This document shows positions 35,569-43,218 of a DNA stretch of 64,000 nucleotides, piece by piece. How positions within the stretch are numbered: the stretch's first letter is position 1; the number at the start of each line of letters is the position of its first letter. The notes below the pieces were generated by a model, which was not told the DNA's origin, made no database searches, and was given only the letters and a program-made list of their open reading frames with translations. Both the position numbers and the translations under genes were made by a program. This DNA comes from Bacillus pseudomycoides DSM 12442. GTDB lineage: Bacteria > Bacillota > Bacilli > Bacillales > Bacillaceae_G. The DNA lies in contig NZ_CM000745.1 of the NCBI RefSeq assembly GCF_000161455.1, forward strand, positions 3,749,910 to 3,813,909, in the 5' to 3' direction.

Positions 35569-36567
35569 TTATACAGGTAAATGCCCTTCTCTCTCCACGC
35601 GTAAAAACCATTGATAGGCAATATGAAACTCTTCAACGGTAATATTATACGCCTCCATAAGTTCCTCTTCATCGATGATCAATCCGAAACGCTTTCTCCC
35701 GATTCGCTCTAAAACCGCTGCCCATACTTCTACTTTATCTATTAGTAATGGGAACGGGAAAATACTTGCTTGCATTTCTCTCCAATATGTAATAATCGCC
35801 TCAAACATATTTGGATTATCACTTTCTAAACGATTAGATAATATATGTATAACTTTCTTCGAGTACTCATCATTATGATCCAAATGAGCTGGAATAATCA
35901 TTATTCTTTCGCCAAATTTCTCTACTTCTATTTCTTCTTTCATACGCTTCTCTACCATTTTGTATATAATAGAAGTTTTTAAATATGGATGTCGCGTGCT
36001 ATCAACGAGAAATTTCCGTAAAGCTGGCAAAGCTTTTTCGAGGTTTTTAATTAAAAGAGCATGAATTACCTGTAGCTGCTGCCCAAAATTTTCTACAAAT
36101 AGTTTTTTCGAAAATTCTTCCAGATCAAAATCTGATTCTACTAGCGTCGTTCCCTCACCATTTAGCATATTCTCCGCAAATTGGGCAAGCTGCGCTAACT
36201 TTTCTCTTTGCTCTACAGTCAATTCTTTCTTCTGCAAAACCTCTTCAACAGTCTCAATTACACCTACATAATCATTTGTTTGAACTAAAATAGTCACGTA
36301 TGTTTCAAGAATATCCCCAAACAAGACTGTTCCTGTTTCAAGCAACTTCTCACATCGGTCTTTTGATTCTTCCATTCGCTTTAATTCTAATAAACAAATA
36401 ACTGAAGCTAATTCTGTTTGCTCTGTTTCTCCATTATACTGGCGTAATATTTCAAAACAGCGCAATGCATCTTCGAACTTCCGCTCCCGCAGCGCCATAA
36501 ACCCTTGATCAATATAACGCTCTGACAACTGCGGAAACAATACGACCGTATTTTCTTTTTTATCCAT
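35569..36567 (-). CDS. ysoA: TPR-repeat protein YsoA
   Basis: 332 aa, all-alpha. An N-terminal TPR-like stretch (about 15-130, with ERKFEDALRCFEILRQY and related helices) precedes a less repetitive C-terminal half. No signal peptide or membrane segment. B. subtilis ysoA also lies directly upstream of tig. Function unknown. Confidence 0.85.
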   Translation of the reverse strand: MDKKENTVVLFPQLSERYIDQGFMALRERKFEDALRCFEILRQYNGETEQTELASVICLLELKRMEESKDRCEKLLETGTVLFGDILETYVTILVQTNDYVGVIETVEEVLQKKELTVEQREKLAQLAQFAENMLNGEGTTLVESDFDLEEFSKKLFVENFGQQLQVIHALLIKNLEKALPALRKFLVDSTRHPYLKTSIIYKMVEKRMKEEIEVEKFGERIMIIPAHLDHNDEYSKKVIHILSNRLESDNPNMFEAIITYWREMQASIFPFPLLIDKVEVWAAVLERIGRKRFGLIIDEEELMEAYNITVEEFHIAYQWFLRVEREGHLPV

Positions 36568-36730
36568 ACGTCCGCCTCTTTTTTTAGATTTTAAATATCT
36601 TCAAAGTAAATATAACAAATGGCTGTTAAGAAAACAACATTCCAAATACATTTATTTGAAATATGAAAATATTCGACTTTTATAATTAAAACGAAAAAAT
36701 CATATCAGAAAATCCTCTTTATACATATAA

Positions 36731-36760
36731 AAAACCCTCAGCAAATAACGCAGAGGATTT
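36731..36760 (-). terminator. Terminator after the 82-aa gene
   Basis: AATCCTC...GAGGGTT stem followed by TTTTTT in the minus direction. Confidence 0.7.
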
Positions 36761-36765
36761 CCTCA

Positions 36766-37014
36766 TTAATGGGCAGCTTTTATAATTGTAGGATATACGA
36801 AAAGAGTAATCATTTGGAGAACAATAATTGTAACAACAACCATGCTAAAAAAGAAGATTGGCTTACTTCGTTTCATCAAAAACATAATAATAAGCATAAT
36901 GCAGGCAAGTAAACACATAAAAAATAAACTTGTAGTAGGACTTAGTATTCCGCTAGGGACAAATGACAATAATATAACACTACAAACACCTATAATTCCG
37001 AGTAACCATTCCAT
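36766..37014 (-). CDS. Small hypothetical membrane protein (82 aa)
   Basis: Three hydrophobic segments (about 3-20, 27-46, 52-76) with a KRSK turn between the second and third; essentially no soluble domain. AAAGGG lies seven bases upstream of the ATG, and a terminator follows the stop. I do not recognise a family. It lies 34 nt downstream of another small gene on the same strand and may be co-transcribed with it. Confidence 0.65.
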   Translation of the reverse strand: MEWLLGIIGVCSVILLSFVPSGILSPTTSLFFMCLLACIMLIIMFLMKRSKPIFFFSMVVVTIIVLQMITLFVYPTIIKAAH

Positions 37015-37047
37015 TCATTTACCCTTTCCCTCTCATAACAATTCTCT

Positions 37048-37149
37048 CTATGCTACTAAATGTTTTACAACCTCAATTACATCTGTTAATTTCTCATATG
37101 CAACAAACCCGAAAGCTACTGTTAAAGCCGTTACGACTAATCCTTTCAT
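37048..37149 (-). CDS. Very small hypothetical protein (33 aa)
   Basis: Starts MKGLVVTALTVAFGFVAYEK and ends with an amphipathic tail (LTDVIEVVKHLVA). A single hydrophobic segment covers residues 3-18. The start has an excellent ribosome binding site (GAGGAGG, nine bases upstream). Probable membrane microprotein; it precedes the 82-aa membrane protein gene by 34 nt. No family recognised. Confidence 0.6.
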   Translation of the reverse strand: MKGLVVTALTVAFGFVAYEKLTDVIEVVKHLVA

Positions 37150-37263
37150 GTTTTTCTTCCTCCTCGTGTCATCTTCGTTACCTTAATTATAAAGAACTGG
37201 CATTTTGTTACCATCGAACTTTCTTACACTTACCTTACAGAATTGTAAGATTTCAAAAGAAAA

Positions 37264-37297
37264 AAACCACCTAACATAATTGAAAGTGGTTTTACGG
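37264..37297 (-). terminator. Orphan terminator-like hairpin, minus direction
   Basis: Stem AAACCACxT / AxGTGGTTT followed by TTTTTTTCTTTT on the minus strand, but no minus-strand gene lies upstream of it; the next gene (37535) is on the plus strand. The gap 37150-37534 otherwise shows nothing I can name. Confidence 0.5.
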
Positions 37298-37534
37298 GAG
37301 TTCTCTATAATCGTCTGCAAAATTAACATTCTTTTCTTAGTACTTATTTGGTGAATTTATTCTTAAACTAATTGATTTACGAAACACTTTTGTAATTATT
37401 TATTACATCACATTCGAGATATTTCTCTCCTTCACCTTCTTATAAATTTTTAAATACAGCCTAATTCCCTTGTTGAAAAATGTTAAAATATTTTTATGTA
37501 ATTCAAAATCCAGAAATTAAAGGGGATGATCCAT

Positions 37535-38149
37535 ATGTTCAAAAAAGTAGCTGCTGATGTTCTCGGGCTAAGCGATGTAGGTTCTGTAATCACACCGAAA
37601 GATTATGATAAAGTGGATGCTGATGATTATGTGATGCATGAAGATGGAGAAAAAATTTATTTTCTAATTAAATCAAAATCAGATGAATATTGTTTTACAA
37701 ACAAAGGGTTAATTCACTTAGATGGTACGAGTGCAGCAAGTAAAAAACGTACATTACGCCGCTTCAGCTACAGCAAACATCAAATTAAAAATGTAGCGTT
37801 AGAAACTGCTGGTACAATCGATTTAGATGTAGAAATTAAATTCCATATGGGAGATGAATATTACTCAATTGACGTTCATAAAAAACATATCGAGGAATTA
37901 AAAGACTTATATAAAGCTCTTCTCAAAATTGAGGAAATTTCATACGAAAATGATATTACATTACAATATGCTCATAAAAGTTTAGATATGGCTTCTAACA
38001 CATTTAGTCGTATTACGAATGCACAAGTTAATTTAGCAGAGCAATTTAAAGAAATGAATCAAATTGCGTTTAATTGGCTTGTGGATACGAAGAAGCAATA
38101 TAACGTGAAAGATTATGGGTTTGTTTTTGAAAAATTTATTAACGATTAA
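37535..38149 (+). CDS. PH-domain protein, YvbH-like
   Basis: 204 aa from the ATG at 37535, nine bases after AAGGGG; the ATG three codons earlier touches the ribosome binding site. The N-terminal part (about 1-125) resembles the bacterial PH-like domain (DEYCFTNKGLIHLDGTSAASKKR) and the C-terminal part (about 130-200) the YvbH-type oligomerisation extension. Cytoplasmic, no signal. Function unknown. Confidence 0.8.
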   Translation: MFKKVAADVLGLSDVGSVITPKDYDKVDADDYVMHEDGEKIYFLIKSKSDEYCFTNKGLIHLDGTSAASKKRTLRRFSYSKHQIKNVALETAGTIDLDVEIKFHMGDEYYSIDVHKKHIEELKDLYKALLKIEEISYENDITLQYAHKSLDMASNTFSRITNAQVNLAEQFKEMNQIAFNWLVDTKKQYNVKDYGFVFEKFIND

Positions 38150-38165
38150 TTTTTGAATAAACAAA

Positions 38166-38199
38166 AAACCTTGTCATCAAAAGATAACAAGGTTTTTTT
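38166..38199 (+). terminator. Terminator of the YvbH-like gene
   Basis: AAAACCTTGTxATC / GATxACAAGGTTTT hairpin followed by TTTTTTT on the plus strand, directly after the gene and just before the tRNA-Arg 3' end; it could serve both directions. Confidence 0.85.
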
Positions 38200-38201
38200 A
38201 G

Positions 38202-38275
<74 letters not shown>

Positions 38276-38276
38276 A

Positions 38277-38350
38277 TGGAGCGGGTGAAGAGAATCGAAC
38301 TCTCGACCAGAGCTTGGAAGGCTCTTGTTTTACCACTAAACTACACCCGC
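38277..38350 (-). tRNA. tRNA-Gly (anticodon TCC)
   Basis: 71-nt cloverleaf plus encoded CCA: acceptor GCGGGTG / CACCCGC, anticodon stem AGAGC / GCTCT with loop CTTCCAA (anticodon TCC, codon GGA), T loop TTCGATT. Lies one nucleotide upstream of tRNA-Arg, so both come from one transcript. Confidence 0.97.
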
Positions 38351-38394
38351 ATATTTTGTTTTCATTTCCGTCTGATATCTTATCGACAAGGTTT

Positions 38395-38423
38395 ATTATA
38401 TTTGCACACGCAGATAAAGTCAA
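38395..38423 (-). promoter_or_regulatory. Promoter of the tRNA-Gly/tRNA-Arg transcript
   Basis: On the minus strand TTGACT, 17-bp spacer, TATAAT: a near-perfect sigma-A promoter ending 45 bp upstream of tRNA-Gly. Confidence 0.9.
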
Positions 38424-38451
38424 CACCTTTTTTCAAAGAGGATAATTTTTC

Positions 38452-38958
38452 TTATCCTCTTTGAAAAGTTTTATGTGCGACAACTTTTCCAGCTAATGTT
38501 TCAAATCGAATTTCAATGTCCTTTTCATTTACTTCTAACAAAGTAAATGTTTTTTCTTTACGGGAACGTGGCAGTAAAATGCTTCCTGGATTGATGAATA
38601 AAATACCATCAATAAATTCCGCTCCCAACATATGAGAATGTCCAAAACATACAATATTCGCTCCCACTTCTTTTGCACGATATAAAAGTGTTTGCAAAGT
38701 CATTTTAATATTGTATCGATGACCGTGTGTAGCAAAAAAGCGCATTTCATCTACATCAGTAATGATTTCTTCTTCAAAACCATTATATAGATCGCAATTC
38801 CCTTTTACTACTTGGAACCCTCGTAAATCTGGATGATCTGGCGTTAGTTCTGAATCACCGCAATGAATCATAACATCTACATTTCCCTCATATGTATCTT
38901 TTAATTGCTGTAATTCTTTCGTAGAACCGTGACTATCGCTTACAATTAAAGCTCTCAT
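38452..38958 (-). CDS. ysnB: Metallophosphoesterase YsnB (MJ0936/YfcE family)
   Basis: 168 aa. Calcineurin-like phosphoesterase motifs in order: SDSHG (about 8-12), HCGDSE, KGNCD, ATHGHRY and FGHSHMLG, giving the two-metal site. Phosphodiesterase activity is known for the family; the natural substrate is not. Follows rdgB with 13 nt between. A 13-bp inverted repeat overlaps its 3' end but lacks a T run. Confidence 0.9.
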   Translation of the reverse strand: MRALIVSDSHGSTKELQQLKDTYEGNVDVMIHCGDSELTPDHPDLRGFQVVKGNCDLYNGFEEEIITDVDEMRFFATHGHRYNIKMTLQTLLYRAKEVGANIVCFGHSHMLGAEFIDGILFINPGSILLPRSRKEKTFTLLEVNEKDIEIRFETLAGKVVAHKTFQRG

Positions 38959-38971
38959 CGGTCTCTCTCCC

Positions 38972-39583
38972 TTATTCTTCTTCTAAAAACCACGCTGAAA
39001 TTTTTTCTTCCAACTTTCGAAGAGCACGCCCGCGGTGACTGATTTCATTTTTCTCATCTGAAGTTAACTCTGCCATTGCTCGTTTGTATTCTTCTACATA
39101 AAAGATTGGATCATATCCGAAACCATTTTCACCACGACGTTGCTCTAGAATTTTCCCTTCGCATGTTCCATTTACAATAACCGACTCTTTATTTTCTTCT
39201 GGAAAAGCAACCGCTAACGCACAATAAAAACGCGCTGTACGCTTTTCCATCGAAACGCCATCTAATCCTGTTAAAACTTTATCGATATTTGCCTGATCAT
39301 CTTTTTGCTCACCAGCATAGCGAGCAGAGCGCACACCAGGATTTCCATTCAACGCATCAACAATTAGCCCTGAATCATCCGCAATAACAATTGAATTTAA
39401 CTGTTTACATAAACTGTCCGCTTTCAAAAGTGCATTTTCTTCAAATGTTTCACCAGTTTCCTCGACTTCTTCAATATTAGGGAAGTCATGAAGAGATTTT
39501 ACTTCTAAGTCAAATCTCTCAAATAGCTCGGCAAATTCACGTACTTTCCCTATATTTTTCGTTGCTACAACAACATGTTTCAT
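38972..39583 (-). CDS. rdgB: XTP/dITP diphosphatase (RdgB/HAM1 family)
   Basis: 203 aa from the ATG at 39583 (MKHVVVATKNIGKVREF), six bases after GAGGTG; a GTG three codons earlier overlaps that site. The HAM1 signature TKNIGKVREF and the catalytic-region block IADDSGLIVDALNGNPGVRSAR are present. Cleaves non-canonical purine nucleoside triphosphates to monophosphates. Also known as ysnA. Between rph and ysnB. Confidence 0.95.
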   Translation of the reverse strand: MKHVVVATKNIGKVREFAELFERFDLEVKSLHDFPNIEEVEETGETFEENALLKADSLCKQLNSIVIADDSGLIVDALNGNPGVRSARYAGEQKDDQANIDKVLTGLDGVSMEKRTARFYCALAVAFPEENKESVIVNGTCEGKILEQRRGENGFGYDPIFYVEEYKRAMAELTSDEKNEISHRGRALRKLEEKISAWFLEEE

Positions 39584-39594
39584 ATTTCCCACCT

Positions 39595-40332
39595 CTACTC
39601 TATATGAGATACGATGTCACCTAATGCTTCTTTTTGTTTTTCAATGAGTTGTAAAATCCCATTTTCAGCTGCATCAAGTAATTCATTTAACTCCGCACGG
39701 CTAAATGTTGCTTCTTCTCCAGTTCCTTGCACTTCAACAAAATGGCCTTTCCCCGTCATAATAACGTTCATATCAACATCAGCTTGAGAATCTTCTGCAT
39801 AGTTTAGATCTAAAACTACACCTTGGTCTTCAACAATTCCAACGGATGTTGCAGCTAAATAATCTTTTACTGGAATTTTAGATACTTTTTCTGCTTGTAA
39901 TAACTTTTCAAATGCTAACACCATCGCGACATAAGCACCCGTAATAGACGCTGTTCGTGTTCCTCCATCTGCCTGGATTACATCACAATCAATCCAAACC
40001 GTTCTTTCCCCAAGTGCTTCCAAATCAACAACCGCACGTAATGCTCGTCCAATTAAACGTTGAATTTCCATTGTGCGACCAGTTACTTTCCCTTTACTGG
40101 ACTCACGAATTGTACGTTGTTCTGTTGCGCGTGGAATCATGGCGTATTCAGCTGTTACCCACCCTTTTCCTTCGCCTCTCATAAATGGTGGCACACGTTC
40201 TTCAATCGTTGCCGAACAAATAACCTTTGTATCTCCAACTTCAATTAGTACAGACCCTTCTGGATGTTTTAAATAATTTGTATGAAGATGTATATTGCGC
40301 AGTTCTGCCGCTTGTCTACCATCTACTCGCAT
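39595..40332 (-). CDS. rph: Ribonuclease PH
   Basis: 245 aa. Phosphorolytic 3'-5' exoribonuclease that trims tRNA precursors. Has the RNase PH blocks GSVLIEVGDTKVICSATIE, RTMEIQRLIGRALRA and IDCDVIQADGGTRTASI (phosphate-binding and active site). AGGGGG ribosome binding site. Upstream of rdgB in gerM-rph-rdgB-ysnB. Confidence 0.97.
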   Translation of the reverse strand: MRVDGRQAAELRNIHLHTNYLKHPEGSVLIEVGDTKVICSATIEERVPPFMRGEGKGWVTAEYAMIPRATEQRTIRESSKGKVTGRTMEIQRLIGRALRAVVDLEALGERTVWIDCDVIQADGGTRTASITGAYVAMVLAFEKLLQAEKVSKIPVKDYLAATSVGIVEDQGVVLDLNYAEDSQADVDMNVIMTGKGHFVEVQGTGEEATFSRAELNELLDAAENGILQLIEKQKEALGDIVSHIE

Positions 40333-40407
40333 AAAATAACCCCCTACCTAGTAACTGCTACTTGTTAGTATAGCCCGTTTTAAATTTATGATTATGTATA
40401 TCAACAG

Positions 40408-40440
40408 AAGAAGGGGAACTCAAAAAGAAATTCCCCTTTC
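40408..40440 (-). terminator. Terminator/hairpin between gerM and rph
   Basis: AAGGGGAA.TTT / GAGTTCCCCTT stem downstream of gerM followed by CTTCTGTT in the minus direction; the weak T run suggests partial readthrough into rph. Confidence 0.6.
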
Positions 40441-40468
40441 CTACATAAGTATATCAAATTATTTACGA

Positions 40469-41515
40469 TTAAAAACTACCTGTATTCACGTTTTGCGGAC
40501 GATCAACAGGTTTTGTTAATTTCTCACCCTTCTCGTTAACAAGATTTGCTTTTCCATTTACTTCAACAGAAACATTTTTCACACCTTGTTTTTCCGTTAA
40601 AGATAGAACGAGTGATTGCAGTACATAATTTGAAATCATACTTTTTCCTTTGTTCACATATATATTTTCATTGAAATTCAATGTAACCTTTCCATCTTGC
40701 ACTTTCGGTTCACTAACGAGCTTTACATCTGGATTAAAATCATTAAGTAAAGCTGAACCCGACGGTCCTTTAACAAGCTCATTCACAACCGTTGCTACTT
40801 CATGTTCCTTTCCTTCTGCCACGCGGCGTGTTACTGGCACATAGTACTGTTTTTTATTATTTCGCGCTAGGAAATAAAGTGTAACCGGCTTCGTATTCGT
40901 TACATCCGCCACTTGCTCATCATCAAAGTTAATTCCATCCGCACGGCTAACCCCTTCACCAATCGGTGTACCAGCAACCGGCATCGTTTCTAAATTTTTA
41001 CCGTTCATCTGAAATTTGACTTGCTTAATTTCTTTAAATTGCGTCAATGTCCATGCTACAGATTCCACGATTTGACGCTCTTCTTCTTTTTTATAATTTT
41101 TTATTTCCTTTGAGAAATCAACAACTGCTGTCCCATCTTTTTTCACATCAACTGACAGCGTTGTATTCGCTGGAAGAACCGCTTGAAATCCATTTGGCAA
41201 CATATTTGTTACAGGACCATCCTTCACAAGATATTCCAATGTTTGCTTCACAACTGCATTCCCTTTGGGCGCAGGTAAATCAAATGTTTGCGGTACAACA
41301 TAACCATTTTTATCAACGAGGTATAAATCATATTTCTTCGTTTGCCCTTGTTTTTCTTTTGTAGCAGTCTCTTTCTTCTCACCATCTGTATACGCAACTT
41401 TTTTCGGTGGATCAATTTGTTCTGTTTCTTTCTCCTGATTTAACAAACCGCATCCTGATAATAAAGCTGCGCTTACTGTAACACAAACAAGCCATTTAAA
41501 AGTGGATTTAGGCAT
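40469..41515 (-). CDS. gerM: Germination/sporulation lipoprotein GerM
   Basis: 348 aa with a lipoprotein signal (lipobox LLSGCG, Cys at about 22) and a Lys/Glu-rich linker. Two GerMN domains follow (about 85-185, with VVKQTLEYLVKDGP, and about 215-325, with VATVVNELVKGPSG). In B. subtilis GerM is needed for sporulation and links to the SpoIIIA-SpoIIQ channel in the forespore membranes. Adjacent to racE and rph as in B. subtilis. Confidence 0.95.
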   Translation of the reverse strand: MPKSTFKWLVCVTVSAALLSGCGLLNQEKETEQIDPPKKVAYTDGEKKETATKEKQGQTKKYDLYLVDKNGYVVPQTFDLPAPKGNAVVKQTLEYLVKDGPVTNMLPNGFQAVLPANTTLSVDVKKDGTAVVDFSKEIKNYKKEEERQIVESVAWTLTQFKEIKQVKFQMNGKNLETMPVAGTPIGEGVSRADGINFDDEQVADVTNTKPVTLYFLARNNKKQYYVPVTRRVAEGKEHEVATVVNELVKGPSGSALLNDFNPDVKLVSEPKVQDGKVTLNFNENIYVNKGKSMISNYVLQSLVLSLTEKQGVKNVSVEVNGKANLVNEKGEKLTKPVDRPQNVNTGSF

Positions 41516-41612
41516 ACCATTTCCCCCTAAAATCTAAGTTTGTACTATATGTATACGAGCTCTTTATCATTTTAGAACAAGCAATAACAACTTATCTTAC
41601 AATTTACTAAAC

Positions 41613-41643
41613 AAAAAAACTCCTGATTTCTCAGAAGTTTTTT
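41613..41643 (-). terminator. Terminator of racE
   Basis: AAAAAACTTCTGA / TCAGxAGTTTTTT hairpin with T runs, between racE and gerM. Confidence 0.85.
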
Positions 41644-41666
41644 ATACAAATCTATTATTAACTTGT

Positions 41667-42464
41667 TTACAAATTAATATGTTTTACATTTTCAATCGGC
41701 TGTCCAAACCATTTAGAAGCAATTTCTTTGAATAAATCTATTTTTCCTGTGGTTAAGAAAAGATGGTCGCTTTGTTCTTCCCCTTCATTTAACATTTTAC
41801 TATGATATAGTATCGTACTTACTTCACGAGCTGTTTCATCTCCAGAACTAATTAACTGCACCTTATCTCCCATTACCCGCTTAATAACTGGGCCTAGAAT
41901 CGGATAATGTGTACATCCTAAAATCAGCGTATCAATTTCAGTATTTTTCAGTGGTTGCAACGTTTCTCTAACAACCTCATACGCCATCTCACTCTCAAAG
42001 TTTCCACTTTCAACAAGTTCAACAAATGGCGGACACGCTAAGCTTTCTACCATAACGCGGTTATTAATGGACTTTAACGCATCTTCATACGCACCACTTT
42101 TCACCGTTCCAATTGTTCCAATAATACCAACATGGTACGTATTCGTCACTTTTAAAGCTGTACGCGAACCAGGATGAATCACACCCACTACTGGAATTTT
42201 TAATTGTTTTTGCATCTCTTCAAGTACGACCGCAGTTGCAGTATTACAAGCAATAACTAGCATTTTAATATCAAGTGCTAATAAATACTCTGTCATTTCC
42301 CATGTGAATTGACGCACTTCCTCGCGAGAACGCGGGCCATAAGGACAACGTGCTGTATCTCCTAAATATATAATACGCTCTTTTGGCAGCTGACGAATTA
42401 ACTCTTTCGCTACCGTTAATCCCCCTACTCCCGAATCAATGACACCAATTGCTCTATTCAACAT
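41667..42464 (-). CDS. racE: Glutamate racemase
   Basis: 265 aa from the ATG at 42464 (MLNRAIGVIDSGVGG), with GGGTG just upstream; an ATG six codons earlier has no ribosome binding site. The two catalytic cysteines are in ACNTATA and GCTHYP, with the acid/base aspartate in VIDSGVGG. Makes D-glutamate for peptidoglycan, and in poly-gamma-D-glutamate capsule formers also for the capsule. The symbol murI is also used. Confidence 0.95.
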   Translation of the reverse strand: MLNRAIGVIDSGVGGLTVAKELIRQLPKERIIYLGDTARCPYGPRSREEVRQFTWEMTEYLLALDIKMLVIACNTATAVVLEEMQKQLKIPVVGVIHPGSRTALKVTNTYHVGIIGTIGTVKSGAYEDALKSINNRVMVESLACPPFVELVESGNFESEMAYEVVRETLQPLKNTEIDTLILGCTHYPILGPVIKRVMGDKVQLISSGDETAREVSTILYHSKMLNEGEEQSDHLFLTTGKIDLFKEIASKWFGQPIENVKHINL

Positions 42465-42639
42465 AATCACCCGTTTTCTCATTCATCATCTTATTTTTTT
42501 GCATATCATTATATCTTACATACTTTAGATCTTTACAGATCCAAAATATACCTGTTAATAGATTTCCAAATATGTACCTGTATAGACCAGGACTTTTTTA
42601 TTTTGCTCCTTTTCTTCGCAATTTGCAAGACAGAAAAAT

Positions 42640-42665
42640 AGCCGACCTTTTATAAAAAGTCGGCT
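42640..42665 (-). terminator. Terminator of gerE
   Basis: AGCCGACxTTTTATAAAAxGTCGGCT hairpin followed by ATTTTT in the minus direction. Confidence 0.85.
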
Positions 42666-42672
42666 TCACCTA

Positions 42673-42897
42673 TTATAATTCGAGTTCCCCCATACGAAGA
42701 AGCTCAACAACCGCTTGCGAACGTCCTTTAACCCCTAGCTTTTGCATTGCATTTGATATGTGGTTGCGTACAGTTTTTTCACTAATAAATAGTTCACTTG
42801 CAATTTCTTTCGTCGTTTTATCTTGAACCAATAATTCAAAGACTTCTCTCTCTCTCTTTGTGAGTAACGGTTTAGATTGATATGCTTTTTCCTTCAA
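42673..42897 (-). CDS. gerE: Spore coat regulator GerE (LuxR-type HTH)
   Basis: 74 aa, a free-standing LuxR/FixJ DNA-binding domain: LTKREREVFELLVQDKTTKE, then SEKTVRNHISNAMQKLGV as recognition helix region. GerE is the last mother-cell transcription factor of sporulation, acting with sigma-K on coat genes. Length and sequence match the B. subtilis protein. Confidence 0.97.
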   Translation of the reverse strand: MKEKAYQSKPLLTKREREVFELLVQDKTTKEIASELFISEKTVRNHISNAMQKLGVKGRSQAVVELLRMGELEL

Positions 42898-43218
42898 CTG
42901 GTATAACCCTCCTTGCTTAAGCCAGAGCTGTATATGTGTAAGTTGGGTGTTTATTTAGTCAAGATATTGTATGAACAAAATGTGCAGGTGGTGAATGAAA
43001 ATGGGCTAATTTCGGCACGTTATTTATGATTTATATATATGTAAGAACTTCCAAAAAATCTTTTTCAAATAATAAGCGCGAAAATCCCCAAACTCCATTT
43101 ATTACCTCTTTCTTTTCAGAAAGATTCATCAATAAACAGCCAATACTACCAAACAGGGATGTATGTGTTCATACCAATCCGCTTTGCACGCAAAATTTTA
43201 TGTATTGGTGGTGTCATT

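Noticed and set aside
38431..38470. Terminator at the ysnB 3' end
   Set aside because: A 13-bp inverted repeat (CAAAGAGGATAAG) is real, but it is followed by A-rich rather than T-rich sequence; not listed as a terminator.
43159..43218. Upstream extension of the KimA-like protein
   Set aside because: No ribosome binding site at the upstream ATG; the first membrane-proximal sequence begins MFSAFKRF, and the 607-aa length then equals that of B. subtilis KimA.
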